DNA from: Linum tenue
Lineage: Eukaryota > Streptophyta > Magnoliopsida > Malpighiales > Linaceae
DNA length: 64,000 nt
Direction: 5' to 3'
Assembly (NCBI GenBank): GCA_946122785.1
Contig: CAMGYJ010000011.1
Location: 24,119,007-24,183,006, forward strand
In this document: positions 1 through 10,928 of the stretch, piece after piece
How the letters are laid out: the number at the start of each line of letters is the position of its first letter
Numbering within the stretch: position 1 is the first letter of the stretch
Position numbers and translations under genes: made by a program
Notes under the pieces: model-generated
Told to the model about the DNA's origin: nothing
What the model saw: only the letters and a program-made list of their open reading frames with translations
The model's database searches: none

Positions 1-1678
1 CAACATACATACATGTGCAAGTTCATCGGAGTCTTGAGACAAGCAGCCTTTCTTTGCATGCTATCATAAAGCTAACGAGCATCTTGAATTCTCTCTGCAA
101 GTCTCCTTAAACATACATGCGCAAATCCGTCTGAAAGTATGTCTGCAAGTACTTATGGTCTAGTTCTTCAGATAAAGGATTAAGTAAACAGGAAAAAAGC
201 TATGCCAGTTTAATCAATCTGTCACTCTCAAACATAGTTACATACAAACAAAATTGAATATATTTGCAACAATTAAAAATTCCAAAAATAAGGAATCCCT
301 CACCTCAAATTCGTGCACCATTAACCCGTTGTAAAAGAAATATCCACATCAATCTTCTCCAATTAAGTAAAACATCCAAAATCTTCAAACAACTGATTAT
401 ACAAAAAATGTAGATCTAAATCTAGTGGTACAGAGATGAATAATAGATTTGTGAAGAACCCAAAAAAAAAACCTTGGGCCTGTAGAAACAGAGCACACCG
501 TCATCAGACGCCTCATCAAGTAGACAAAAATTACAATCTATCACACCTCGAATTTCTCACCCAAAAGAATGAAATCAAAAAAGCAAAATATGTGAGAGAG
601 CTAAACCTAGAAGGAGAGAATTACCCTATTTTCAATCCACAAGCTGAAATTAAGAAAATGAACAAGGCCTACAAGTTGAGAAATGAGAGAGCCCCTTTAA
701 CAACATCCTTCAACTAATTCCATGAAACCAGCGACCAAACATAGAGGGAAAATAATCAAAATATGGGTGGTAACCCAATTAACCAAAAGTTTAAAGATAA
801 ATCAAGAGAGGGAAAATCACAATGATTTTTCTCCAAAAAAAAAATCACAATGATACAAATTGAAGACGAAAGAAATTACCGGGACCCTAAATCTGTGCTT
901 TACATAAATAAATAGGCATAAGAGAAGAAAAAGGTCGACTGAGAGAGAAGAAAGAGATGAATCGAGCGCCCCTATCTGCAAGTCGCACGACGATGAATTC
1001 AGATTCCCACATATAGTGAGAGAAATATGCGGGATTTAAGTTTACTTTAGACCCACAGAGAAGGACTTCCCATAGGTTTTCGACTGTTCTGACCTTCTTC
1101 CCTGGAAAAAACGAGAGAGAGAGAGAGAGAGAGCAGGGCAAGATGTAACCGACGGATGTAATAAGATAGGAATAGAAGTTGAGGGCCTAAAATAGATATT
1201 TGCCAACTCTGTATAAAAGAGACCCGCGAGAGCCGTTGTAACTACTTTTCAGCTAATAACAACTTTAATTTTCCCTCTCTTATCTCTCTCCTTTCTCTCT
1301 CTTCCCGAGTTCCCTTTCCCCTTCTCTGATTCTCTCTGAAATTCCCTTCTTTTTCCCTCTAATCTTCCATTGCCGAGACAATCGATCCTTCTAGTGGTGA
1401 CACAAGAGGAGAGCAGTTTCTATGCTGGACGGAGGACATTTGGAGTATGATTGGGGCAGCGAACTAAGCGATCTCACGGGACGGAGCGCTCTCTCTGCTT
1501 TGAGGCCCTCAACAGTAGCGATGGCCACGAAAGAAAGCGAACTGCCGGCGAAGTTTTCTTCCCTTAATAGTAAAAAATGCGAAAAAGGTTAATGAAGGGT
1601 TTTTCTTTTGATTGAGAGTATTGAAGGGTTTTACATTTTATTTTTATTAATAATTTGATTTGGTATAATTATGGGTAA
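1..1678. other. AT-rich flank, no gene supported; possible minus-strand 5' UTR
   Basis: No reading frame here resembles a known protein. On the minus strand, 1140 down to about 880 reads like a plant 5' untranslated exon: a pyrimidine tract, then a candidate donor (CCCG then GTAATT) near 880, which would belong to a gene leaving the left edge. On the plus strand there is a TATA-like TATAAAAG near 1213 followed by a pyrimidine-rich stretch (1270-1370), as in LTR leaders. Neither reading is decisive. Confidence 0.3.
1113..1133. repeat. (GA)n microsatellite
   Basis: Uninterrupted GA dinucleotides, about ten units; CT-rich on the minus strand, a common feature of plant 5' UTRs. Confidence 0.9.
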
Positions 1679-1687
1679 TATTTGTAT

Positions 1688-2774
1688 GGGTGTGCCTACG
1701 GCGACATGCATGTCACGGTGACTTGCACTTTCCGGTCGACCTCAGTTAGGATTAGGTCGACCTCACATAGAATTCGGTCGACCTCATATAGGATCCGGTC
1801 GACCTCATTTAGGATTCGGTCGACCTCATATAGGATCCGGTCGACCTAATATATTGTTTCAGTGTAAAAACAGTTCATGGTGCCTACTTTGGATATTCAT
1901 ATCATACAATTGGCTAGATGGAAATTGAAGACTAATGACTTGTTTTGAAGCTGGAGTGTCCCTCTACATATTGAAGTGATTGAGAGCTCGATAGGAAGTC
2001 CAGAAGACCATTTTTGTACCTCATCAAAAGGCTATGCCAAAACTGGGAAACTGCCTAGAAATGGCTAAGTCTGTAAACGTGTTTGTGAAGCCTATTTTTG
2101 AGCTCAATTCGAGAAGCATGAATGCGAGTCGAGTCCAGGAGCCTCTACCACATTAAATTAGGTATGTTTTTATACAAATTCAATGAATTGGATGAAAGAT
2201 TGGATATCTTTAAGGCTTCAAACAAAAGGGTCGAAGTTGCTACGAAGGCTGTTTTTCTGGCAGACTTCGAGCACAAGCAAGCTGCCAGAAAAACAGCCTT
2301 CGTAGCAACTTCGAGCCTTTTGTTTGAAGCCTTAAATATATTCAATCTTTCATTCAATGCCTTGCCTTTGTATAAAAAAATACGTAATTTAACGTGGTAA
2401 AGGCCCCTGGACTTGACTCGCATCCATGCTTGTCAAATTGAGCTCCAAAGTAGGCTTGACAAACACGTTGCCAGACTTAGCCATTTTTAGGCAGTTTCCC
2501 AGTTTTGGCATAGCCTTTTGGTCAGGTTCAAAAATGGTCTTCTGGACTTTCTATTGAGCTCCCAAGTACTTTAATGTGTAGAGGGACACTTCAGCTTCAA
2601 AACAAGCCTTTAATCTCCAATTTCCATCTAGCCAATTGTAAGATATGAATCTCCAAATTAGGCACCATGAAACTGTTTGTACACTGAAACAACTAATTAG
2701 GTCGACCTGATCCTATATGAGGTCGACCGAAAAGTGCATGTCACCGTGACATGCATGTCACCGTAGCAAAGTCC
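1688..2774. mobile_element. Foldback Mutator-like (MULE) non-autonomous element
   Basis: The element is one large inverted repeat. Its two 0.5-kb arms meet near 2270 and pair over almost their full length, so both strands show near-identical open frames at 2122-2400 and 2145-2423 (an effect of the palindrome, not genes). The ends align as inverted repeats (GGGTGTGCCTACGG on the left against GGACTTTGCTACGG on the right). A perfect 9-bp duplication, TATTTGTAT, flanks it at 1679-1687 and 2775-2783, the length made by Mutator-type transposases. No transposase is encoded, so it must have moved in trans. Confidence 0.85.
1734..1852 (+). repeat. 21-22 bp tandem repeat array in the left arm of the foldback element
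   Basis: Six copies of a unit built on the palindrome GGTCGACC followed by TCATATAGGAT or close variants. The right arm (about 2697-2740) has only about two copies, so the array expanded or contracted after the arms formed. Confidence 0.85.
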
Positions 2775-2783
2775 TATTTGTAT

Positions 2784-3176
2784 TTGTCCCCAAAACATAT
2801 TAGATGTGTTTCTATACGCTATTACTATAAGTGACATGTATATTTGCATCTATAAAATTATTAGATTTATCTCTGTACATATGATTTGAATATTAAATAG
2901 AGGCAAATAGGATAACTATCTCTAAAAATGTTGCTTTAACTTATTTTATATAAATCATATGAATTAGAGATAAATAATAGAACATACCAATGCAAACAAT
3001 ATATATGGCCCATAAGAAAAATAGGGAAACTAATATGATATTTGTCTCTAACTATTTGTCCCAAAATTTGTCTCCAAAGCCTAATTTTCTTGTAGTGAAA
3101 TAATGCTTTAAAGTACCAATGCTTTAATGCATTGATAAATTTCTCTGGGGTAAATATTATTGGCCAAATCTTTTTC
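2784..3176. other. AT-rich intergenic DNA
   Basis: No coding potential and no recognisable repeat was seen between the foldback element and the next inverted-repeat element. Confidence 0.5.
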
Positions 3177-3760
3177 TCATTTTAAAATATTAGTCAAATC
3201 TATTGAAATATAAATAATCATCAAACATTTTGTAATACGTCAAAGTATTATCTTACCGCTAATAATGTTTTAAGGTGCTCCACCACAACGTCTACATCCG
3301 CTTCCACGTCAGAAATCAATAAAAGAATTTATTTTATTATTTATGCTTTAAACTTTTCAAATTACTTGTCAAACATTTCAAAATACAAAACATTACCTAA
3401 ATGTTAATTTTTCATTAGCAGTTTTATTAGTAATGTTGATTTGATGACATGATAGTGACTTGGAAGAGACACATGGCAGTCAACATTCCAAACCTTTAGT
3501 ATTTTAACTAAGAAAATAGTTATACAGTTATTAACGACAATAGAAAAATAGCTAACATTTTATGCTTTACAAAAAATTAGGCTAATATTTTGTATTTCAA
3601 AATGTTTTTCTAATAATTTGAAAACCTTTGACTGCCACGTACGAAGTCAAGTCAACATCGTTATGCTTAGTTAACATTGCTAACAGAACCATTAATGGTG
3701 AGTTAACGTTTAGCTAATTATTTATATTTCGATAGCTTTGACTAATATTTTAGAATATTG
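3177..3760. repeat. Inverted-repeat (MITE-like) element
   Basis: The left end (3177-3228, containing AAAATATTAGTCAAA) is repeated in inverted orientation at about 3708-3758. A second inner pair (about 3354-3395 and 3560-3615, containing CAAAATACAAAAC) continues the inverted symmetry. The whole folds back around about 3470. No target-site duplication could be fixed, so the class is unknown. Confidence 0.55.
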
Positions 3761-3896
3761 GAAATAGTTGTCTAATAATATATAGACAAAATACACTTGT
3801 ACAACCATAACTTTCACATTTGTGACAAATATAACCATAATTATCCGAAAACACAAAATAACTATTTTCGTCCATTCTTTTAACGGTGTTAGTTAA

Positions 3897-4495
3897 TAGA
3901 CCTAGCAAATTACAACCCGACCTGTTGACCTGACCCAAAACAGCCCGAAAATTAAAAAAATTTGTAACCCGAAATTCGAATGACCCAAACCCGATAACCC
4001 GTGATTTTTTGGATCGGGTTGGGTGGGTTAGTGGGTCGACCCGTTAGACTCATTCCATTTTATATATCACTTCCAAAATGATAAAATCACTCATAAATCG
4101 GTGAGATGTTTAAAAAAAATCACAAGAATTTGAATGACATGTTTGGAGTTTAAGGATAATCAAATATCATGTGTTTCTTGTAGTAGTATTACTCTTCTAA
4201 TTGTTTTTGGATGATTTGCGCAATTTGTATTTCATTTTATTAGCATCGGAGGATTTGAGAATATGTTAATTGACATGTGTTAGGTAAACTGTTGTCATGC
4301 ATATGTGAAAATTTGTGTTCTTTAAGAAAATATGAAGCATGTTTGATATTGTTTCTGAGAACGCTCATAACCTGAAATGACCTGTAACCCGACCCGAAAC
4401 CGAATGGGTTGGGTCAATATTTAACCCGAAATCAGCCAACCAAATATGACCGGACCGCAACCAAAATTCCCAACCCGACCCGATTGTCAGGTCTA
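3897..4495. mobile_element. Non-autonomous hAT element, 599 bp
   Basis: The ends are TAGACCTAGCAA and, reverse complemented, TAGACCTGACAA. A perfect 8-bp duplication TTAGTTAA lies at 3889-3896 and 4496-4503, diagnostic of hAT transposition. Subterminal DNA is rich in CCCGAACCCG / CGGGTTGGGT motifs. A related copy is at 25662-26267. Confidence 0.85.
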
Positions 4496-4503
4496 TTAGT
4501 TAA

Positions 4504-5214
4504 TGATATGACTGTATTGACGAAAAATGCTGAGTTGGCGATATTTCGTCAATTAAAATGAGGTGGAATGACTAAAAAATAAAATTAAAATTATTTTTTT
4601 TTTTATTCTCTCTCCCCTCTCTCTTCTTTCCTCTTCCGCCATGAACGAACACTTCCCCTCTCTTCCGCCACGAACTGAACACGAGAGTGGCGTTGGGTCG
4701 GGGTAAAAGAGGAAGGCGGAGGAGTAAGTGGTGGAGGCCGCGGTGGTATAAGAGTTTGGAGGAAAGTGAGAGGGGTGCGGGAGAAGAGTTGGTATCAGAG
4801 CTTCCCCTCTCTTCTCAATTCCACCTCCATTTTCCATCTTGTCTTCTTCTTCTTTTCAATTTCTTCATTTGTGGTAATTATATCAAGTCGAGGGATGAGT
4901 TGGGGCTTCCAAAAGGGAAGGACAGGGAACCCAGATCGTCGCTTCCTCCACCTTCTTAATCCCTCCTCTCTCCTCAACGTACAAAGTAGGCGGAGCGACA
5001 GGGAATACGGCGGCCAGCTCCATCATCGCCAGCTCCTTCACACTTCGCCTACTTTCTTTCGCACCACTAGCTAGTGTTCGATATGCTAGAACCACTCCTT
5101 TTGACGCTCGATTCATCTAGAAGCGCACCGAGGATCTAATTGGGAGTATGAGATCGTTTGAGTTCTTTAGATCTAGTTCTTCAGATCTTCCTAGAAATCC
5201 AATCCTCTTCCTCC
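4504..5214. other. Interior of the Mutator-like element, left part
   Basis: AT-rich until about 4600, then GC-richer with a pyrimidine tract and short open frames on both strands (for example 4766-5074 +). None resembles a known protein. It is contiguous with 10311-10680 once the copia element is removed, and may be captured host sequence. Confidence 0.35.
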
Positions 5215-5219
5215 TTGAG

Positions 5220-5344
5220 TGTTACGTGAGCTACACGTATGTGGATGGGAGAGTACGTGTAGGTGTTCATGTTTAGTCTCTCATCATTATTTGTGAGCTG
5301 TTTAGTAATTATCCATTCCTTGTTGATAAGTGTAAAGGGAATTG

Positions 5345-5386
<42 letters not shown>

Positions 5387-5550
5387 CCATGTAACCTAGC
5401 TGCCACAATGAGTTAGGTAGGGAAGAACCCTAATAAAATTATCAGCCGAAGACTCCTTGAGAGAGTCTTCCGTGGATTAGTCTCGTTCAACAGAACGAGG
5501 ATACCACGTAAATCCCGGTGTCGTTTATGTTTAGTTCTTGAAATCTTTCA
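5220..5550 (+). repeat. Copia 5' LTR (331 bp)
   Basis: Starts TGTTACGTGAG and ends ATCTTTCA. It contains an (AT)n run of about 40 bp at 5348-5388, which explains most of the length difference from the 305-bp 3' LTR. Confidence 0.93.
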
Positions 5551-5562
5551 TGGTATCATAGC
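5551..5562 (+). other. Primer-binding site, tRNA-iMet type
   Basis: TGGTATCATAGC directly follows the 5' LTR and differs by one base from TGGTATCAGAGC, the complement of the 3' end of plant initiator Met tRNA. Confidence 0.85.
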
Positions 5563-5605
5563 TGTGAATCGATCTGTTTCCACAGTTCTCGTTTGATCTT
5601 GTACT

Positions 5606-6207
5606 ATGGGTGACGAAGAGAAATTGAAGTCAGCGACTTCGTCAGCGACAGGCGCTGAGCTGGGAGGCGGAGATGATATTCCTCCGACCTACATCCTGCA
5701 TAATTCGGATAGCCCAAATCAGTTGTTCGTTGGCGAACTTCTTACTGATGTTAACTATGGTGAATGGCTTGGTGACATCACTGACGCGTTCATCGCCAAA
5801 AACAAGATTGGTTTCGTTGACAGTTCTATTCCTGCCCCTACTGCGGGTGTTTTGCTTGAACAATGGAAGCGTTGTGATGCGATGGTCAAGGCTGGTTAAA
5901 AACAGCCATGAGCAAGGAGCTGCGCACTAGTGTTCGATTTGCTCGCACGGCTCGCGAGATATGGCTGGACTTGGCTGCTCGTTTTGGTCAAGGGAGTCCG
6001 CCTCGATTGTATGAACTGCGCCGCACCATCAGTCTCCTTCAATAGGAGAAGTCGAGCGTTTCAAGCTTTTATACAAAGTTGCGCGGCCACTAGGATGAAA
6101 TTCAATCGATTTCGCTGATCCCGACTTGTACTTGCAATGGCTGTACTTGTGATGCCAAGCGCCAATTTCAAGAGATCAAGAATAGTGAGCAGCTGTTCGA
6201 TTTTCTG
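5606..6207 (+). pseudogene. Copia gag, N-terminal part (broken)
   Basis: Starts with ATG at 5606. The translation has the copia-type Gag N-terminal pattern: PTYILHNSDSPNQLF, then a YGEWLGDITDAF-like segment and FVDSSIPAP. The frame ends at TAA 5897-5899. Homology continues in the +1 frame from about 5890, so a 1-bp deletion lies near 5893. That frame then meets TAG at 6043-6045 and a second TAG near 6088 before joining the long open frame at 6208. The cysteine-rich CTCNGCTCDAK segment (about 6125-6160) marks the middle of Gag. Confidence 0.8.
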
Positions 6208-8970
6208 ATGGGTCTTGATGAAGTGTTTTGTACCGTCAAGACTCAAATCCTCTCTATGCGCCCCATTTCGAGCCTTGCAGAGGCGTATCACTTGGTGAAT
6301 AATGACGAGCAGCAACGCAAGATTGCCTCTGCCCGTCGTCCAACTCCTGAAGCTGCGGCATTCCATGTCCATGATGAGAAGTCTAATTCCCGGGCATCTG
6401 CTGGATCTTCTGGTCGATCGAATGACCCTTCTCGGCCCCGATATATTTGTGATCATTCTGGAAAGGGAGGTCACACGAAGGATCATTGTTATGAATTAAT
6501 TGGTTGGCCTGAGCGTGGTTCACGCAAAGGAGACAAAGACAGCAAATGGAAACGAAAGGGAGCTGAACGTGGCAAAGGTGGTCCTCGTGCAGCAAAAGTT
6601 GAAGCCCGAGACACTCCAATTCCAGGCTTAACTGCTGTCCAGTTTGAGGCGCTAAAGTCTCTTCTTGGCCGTGACTTACAACCCGCATCAACCTTGGACA
6701 CCAAAATGACAGGTACTCCTAATCCCAGTAGTGAATGGTTGATCGATACAGGCTGTAATAAACACATCGTGAACAATCCGGAGCTAGTTAGTAGTGTTCA
6801 AAATGATTCAAACTTACAGGTTCGGGTCCCTGATGCTTCGGCTGTCGGGGTTCGTGCAGTTGGTTCTATTCGGTTGTCTAACGACATGGTGCTCCCACGA
6901 GTACTCTTGGTTCCGGAATTTAAGTGCAATTTGCTCTCTGTTAGTCAACTTACTCAGGTCTTTTCTTTGGCTTTGATCTTCTTGCGCGACTTCTGCGTTA
7001 TACAGGACTTACGCTCGAAGACGATTATTGGGACTGGAATCCAGAGTGATGGACTATATTACTTGCGACTTTTCGATGGAGTTCGGAGGAAGATGGCATG
7101 TGCTACTCGACGGGTTGTGTCCGCTGACGTATGGCACACCCGCTTAGGACATCCGTCCCCAAAAAAACTAGCTTCGTTGCATTTATTTACTAGTACCTCT
7201 CAGTCGGCTAAGACTATTTGTTCCTCTTGTCTACGAGCTAAACAACCTCGTATGGTTTTTCCGAACAGCTCCATTCGTAGTACTCGACCTTTTGAAATAA
7301 TACATATTGACATTTGGGGAGGTTATAAGGTTCCATCTTTAAGTGGTGCTCAATACTTCCTAACAGTGGTTGATGACTTTTCTCGTGGTGTCTGGATCTA
7401 TTTACTTAAGTTCAAGTCTGAGGCAGCCCGGTATTTGAAGCTTTTTATTCGTCAGGCACTTCATCAGTTTGGTGCTTCCGTACAGGTCATACAGACGGAT
7501 AATGGGACTAAATTTAAGTCCAACGACTTGCTTGATTTCTATCTTGATGAGGGCATTCGCTTACAAACCTCTTGTGTTGACACCCCCCAGCAGAACGGGG
7601 TCGTGGAACGGAAGCACAGGCATATTCTCGACACTGCCCGAGCTCTTCGCTTTCATGCGAACTTACCTCGTCGATTCTGGGGAGAGTGTGTTCTCACCGC
7701 TGGTTATCTCATCAATCGATTGCCACACAGCAGTTTGGATAATCAAACTTCTTATGAGCGATTGTTAGGCCGTCAACCTCAGTATTCCCACATGCGTGCG
7801 TTTGGTTGTCTTGTTTACTCCAAGGACACGCATCCCCACCTCGACAAATTCAGTGAACGTGGGCGTCCTTGTGTTTTCCTAGGCTATCCTTCATCACAGA
7901 AATGGTACCGTGTTTTTGAACTTGCCTCTCGGAAGCTCTTTACCTCGCGGGATGTGGTGTTTGACGAGTCGGTTTTCCCTTTTCATTCACTTCTCAGTGA
8001 CATTCATCCTCTACGTTGTCCCGCTGCACCTTTGGAGCTTCCAGTTAGTTCGCCGGCGCTGGATGATGACCCTGATGATGCGCCCCTCGACATGCCGCCG
8101 CCCCAACCTACTGGTTCTGTCCCAGCTGACAGTGATGCTTTTCCCGACTCGTCGCCGTCTCCCCCGGCCAAGTCTGCTCCACGCGCACAGGAGGAGCTCG
8201 ACACACCAACTGCCCCTCACGTGGCATCTCCAGCCATGCATCCCAGGAGCATGGCCCCGCTAGATCCTCCTCCTCTCGAGCCTCCTTGTCGTAGCGACCG
8301 GATTCGTCGCCCTTCAGTTCGTCTATCAGGTTATGAAACAACTTTACCCTCTATCCATACTGCTACTTCTGCCAAATATCCTCTCTCTGCTTATGTCACC
8401 TTTCATCGTCTATCTCCTAATCACAAAGTTTTTGTGGCAGCGGTTGATACTTTGATTGAACCTCAATTTTTCCACGACGCTGTCAATTATGCTCAATGGC
8501 GAGCGGCCATGCAGCGTGAAATTGAGGCTTTGGAAGCAAATGGAACTTGGGTTTTGGAGGAACTTCCTCCCAACAAGAAGGCTATTGCTTCGAAGTGGGT
8601 CTACAAAATTAAATTCAATCCCGATGGCAGTGTTGAACGCTACAAAGCTCGTCTTGTAGCGAAAGGTTTTACTCAGATTGAGGGCGTCGACTATCACGAC
8701 ACTTTTGCCCCGGTCGCGAAATTGGTTACTGTTCGTTGCATTCTCGCTGTAGCTGCTCAACGGGGATGGCATCTTCATCAGCTCGATGTCAATAATGCCT
8801 TCTTGCATAGTCATTTGCATGAAGAGGTCTATATGCAGCTTCCTCCGGGTTTTGCGAAACCGGGGGACACTCGGGTTTGTCGTCTTCGCAAATCCCTCTA
8901 TGGCTTGAAGCAGGCTTCTCGCAATTGGTACATGAAGTTTACTCATGCTCTTCAGCAGTTCGGTTTTTAG
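6208..8970 (+). pseudogene. Copia gag C-terminus, protease, integrase and RT N-terminus
   Basis: A 920-codon open frame beginning inside Gag (the ATG at 6208 is internal). In order: a zinc knuckle at residues 81-94 (second Cys replaced by Ser), aspartic protease with DTG at 180-182, integrase with the HTRLGH zinc region near 310 and catalytic Asp near 367, Asp near 430 (TDNG) and Glu near 465 (VVERK), then RT from about 776 (NGTW) through LDVNNAFLH near 860 and LYGLKQASRNW. The frame closes at TAG 8968-8970, and the same frame reopens at once and carries the rest of RT. A single substitution therefore separates the two halves. Confidence 0.93.
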
Positions 8971-9993
8971 CAGTCTAAGGCTGACCACTCTCATTTTACA
9001 TATCGGCGCAATGGCAGCTTCACTTTTGCATTGATATACGTTGATGATATTATCTTGGGTGGTGATGATCTCTCTACTATTCAGCGTGTCAAGGACTTTT
9101 TGCACAAACAGTTCAGCATTAAGGACTTAGGCATTCTCAAGTACTTTCTTGGAATCGAGGTGGCACGGTCTCGCAGTGGTTTGGTACTATCTCAACGGAA
9201 GTATGCGTTGGACATTCTACAGGATGCGGGAGCTCTTGGTGCGAAACCGTGTGCATTCCCGATTGAACAGAACCATCATCTCACTCGTATTGAGGGTCCT
9301 GCAGCCAAGGACCCTTCTGGTTTTCGACGGCTAGTTGGACGTCTCCAGTATTTGACAGTTACTCGTCCCGACATTGTTTACGCAGTTAACATTCTTAGTG
9401 AGGTTGTTCTTTCCCCTCGTCAGGAGCATGAAGATGCGGCATATAGAGTGCTCCGTTACCTGAAAGGTGCGCCTGGTCGTGGTCTTCTATTTCCTACCAG
9501 TGGTGAGCTCCGGTTAACTGCATACTGCGATGCCGATTGGGGGGGTTGTCAACGTACCCGTCGATCTACTTTTGGTTATTTTATCAGCTTAGGTAACTGC
9601 CCAGTGTCATGGCGTACCAAGAAGCAATCAGTTGTAGCTCGCTCCTCTGCAGAAGCAGAGTATAGAGCGATGGCAAGCACGGTCAGTGAACTTATTTGGC
9701 TGCGATGGTTATTAGGGGAGCTCGGCGTGAACACTTCTGTTCCTACCCCGCTGCATTGTGATAATCAGGCAGCATTGCATATTGCTGCCAACCCTGTCTT
9801 CCATGAGCGCACAAAGCACGTTGAGATGGACTGCCACTTCGTCCGCGAACGTGTTACCTCTGGGGAGATCGCGCCAGTCAAGATTGCTTTCGCTGATCAG
9901 CTGGCAGACATGTTCACCAAGGGCTTGGGAGCAGATCAGTTCGCTTACTTGACTTCCAAGCTTGGCCTTCATGATATTCACGCCTCCGCTTGA
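8971..9993 (+). pseudogene. Copia RT C-terminus and RNase H
   Basis: Same frame as the upstream polyprotein, first ATG at 9031. The RT catalytic box YVDD lies at residues 3-6 after that ATG. The FLGIEVARS and RLVGRLQYLTVTRPDI segments follow, then RNase H with YCDADWGG, SSAEAEYRAM and the terminal HERTKHVEMDCHFVRE block. It ends at TGA 9991-9993, seven bases before the 3' LTR. Intact apart from the upstream stop. Confidence 0.93.
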
Positions 9994-10000
9994 GGGGGCG
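9988..10000 (+). other. Polypurine tract of the copia element
   Basis: GCTTGAGGGGGCG immediately before the 3' LTR, in the position where plus-strand DNA synthesis is primed. Confidence 0.8.
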
Positions 10001-10305
10001 TGTTACGTGAGCTACACGTATGTGCATGGGAGAGTACGTGTAGGTGATCATGTTTAGTCTCTCATCATTATTTGTGAGTTGTTTAGTAATTATCCATTCC
10101 TTGTTGATAAGTGTAAAGGGAATTGGTATATATATATATAGCCATGTAACCTAGCTGCCGCAGTGAGTTAGGTAGGGAAGAACCCTAATAAAATTATCAG
10201 CCGAAGACTCCTTGAGAGAGTCTTCCGTGGATTAGTCTCGTTCAACAGAACGAGGATACCACGTAAATCCCGGTGTCGTTTATGTTTAGTTCTTGAAATC
10301 TTTCA
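10001..10305 (+). repeat. Copia 3' LTR (305 bp)
   Basis: Same TGTTACGTGAG start and TTTCA end as the 5' LTR, with a much shorter AT run. Confidence 0.93.
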
Positions 10306-10310
10306 TTGAG

Positions 10311-10919
10311 CAATCGTACCCAGATAGGATTCCCATCTTGTTGTGGTGTTGCTGCGAATCAATCACTCTAGATTTTGGGAGTTTGATTTATCCTAATAAG
10401 GAATTTTCTTGATCATCGGATTCGGCAACACTTTTTGATCTTTGCACTCATGCGGCTGAGAAAGCAAGGCACGGGTTCGAAACAGAGACGACGACGACAT
10501 CGGCTCCGACCAGAGACGACGGCCACGGCGCTGCAAGTTGAACAGCGGTGGGAGAAAGGGATATCTTTGGGAGGAAAGGGGAAGGTCGGACATCGGAGAA
10601 GAAGGATTTGGGAGACGGAAGCAAAGAAAATAAGAAGGAAAAATAAAATAAAAATAAATTTATTTTTAATTAATTGATGAAATGGCAATCTACATGTAAA
10701 GTTAAGCTGATGTGTAGCTTACATGGAGGATGAGTTGGATTCTAGTTAGCGTTTTGTCAAAGAATTTGATGACGTTTCAAACAGCGTTATAGTTTCTAAC
10801 GAAAATGGCTAGATCTGTCACATTATCTTCTACTTTTTGGGTTAGTTTGTGAATTTACGATAGTTGTGACAATATTTGTCACAAAAGTGAAATTTATGGC
10901 TATACAGGTGTATTTTGCC
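10311..10919. other. Interior and right TIR arm of the Mutator-like element
   Basis: Continues the interior cut by the copia insertion. GC-rich to about 10620, then AT-rich. From about 10770 it is the degenerate inverted copy of 3785-3890 and 4496-4560. No protein recognised. Confidence 0.45.
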
Positions 10920-10928
10920 TAATTAATA

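Larger units (their letters stand above)
5220..10305 (+). mobile_element. Ty1/copia LTR retrotransposon, nearly complete
   Basis: A 5086-bp element with two LTRs, a tRNA-iMet primer-binding site, gag-pol in the copia order (gag, protease, integrase, RT, RNase H) and a purine-rich tract before the 3' LTR. A perfect 5-bp duplication TTGAG lies at 5215-5219 and 10306-10310. The LTRs differ by about six substitutions outside an AT microsatellite, so insertion was fairly recent. Coding is interrupted by one frameshift and three in-frame stops, so this copy is not autonomous as it stands. Confidence 0.95.
3785..10919. mobile_element. Probable Mutator-like element with degenerate long TIRs, carrying nested insertions
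   Basis: The left end starts GACAAAATACACTTGTA and the right end, reverse complemented, starts GGCAAAATACACCTGTA. The match continues through CACATTTGTGACAAATAT-like sequence and more weakly for over 100 bp. Flanking 9-mers TAATATATA and TAATTAATA agree at 7 of 9 positions, weak support for a Mutator duplication in AT-rich DNA. Without the hAT (3897-4495) and copia (5220-10305) insertions the element would be about 1.4 kb. Its centre is much more GC-rich than its arms, as in elements that captured host sequence, but I recognise no captured gene. Confidence 0.55.

Noticed and set aside
436..717. 93-residue plus-strand frame near the left edge
   Set aside because: Lys/Asn-rich, AT-driven composition with no motif; not supportable as a gene.
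2122..2423. Two similar 92-residue reading frames on opposite strands
   Set aside because: They overlap and are near-identical only because they lie on the two arms of a palindrome; no family match and no other coding sign.
8410..9105. 231-residue minus-strand frame
   Set aside because: It lies entirely over the copia RT coding region and is its shadow; no family match.
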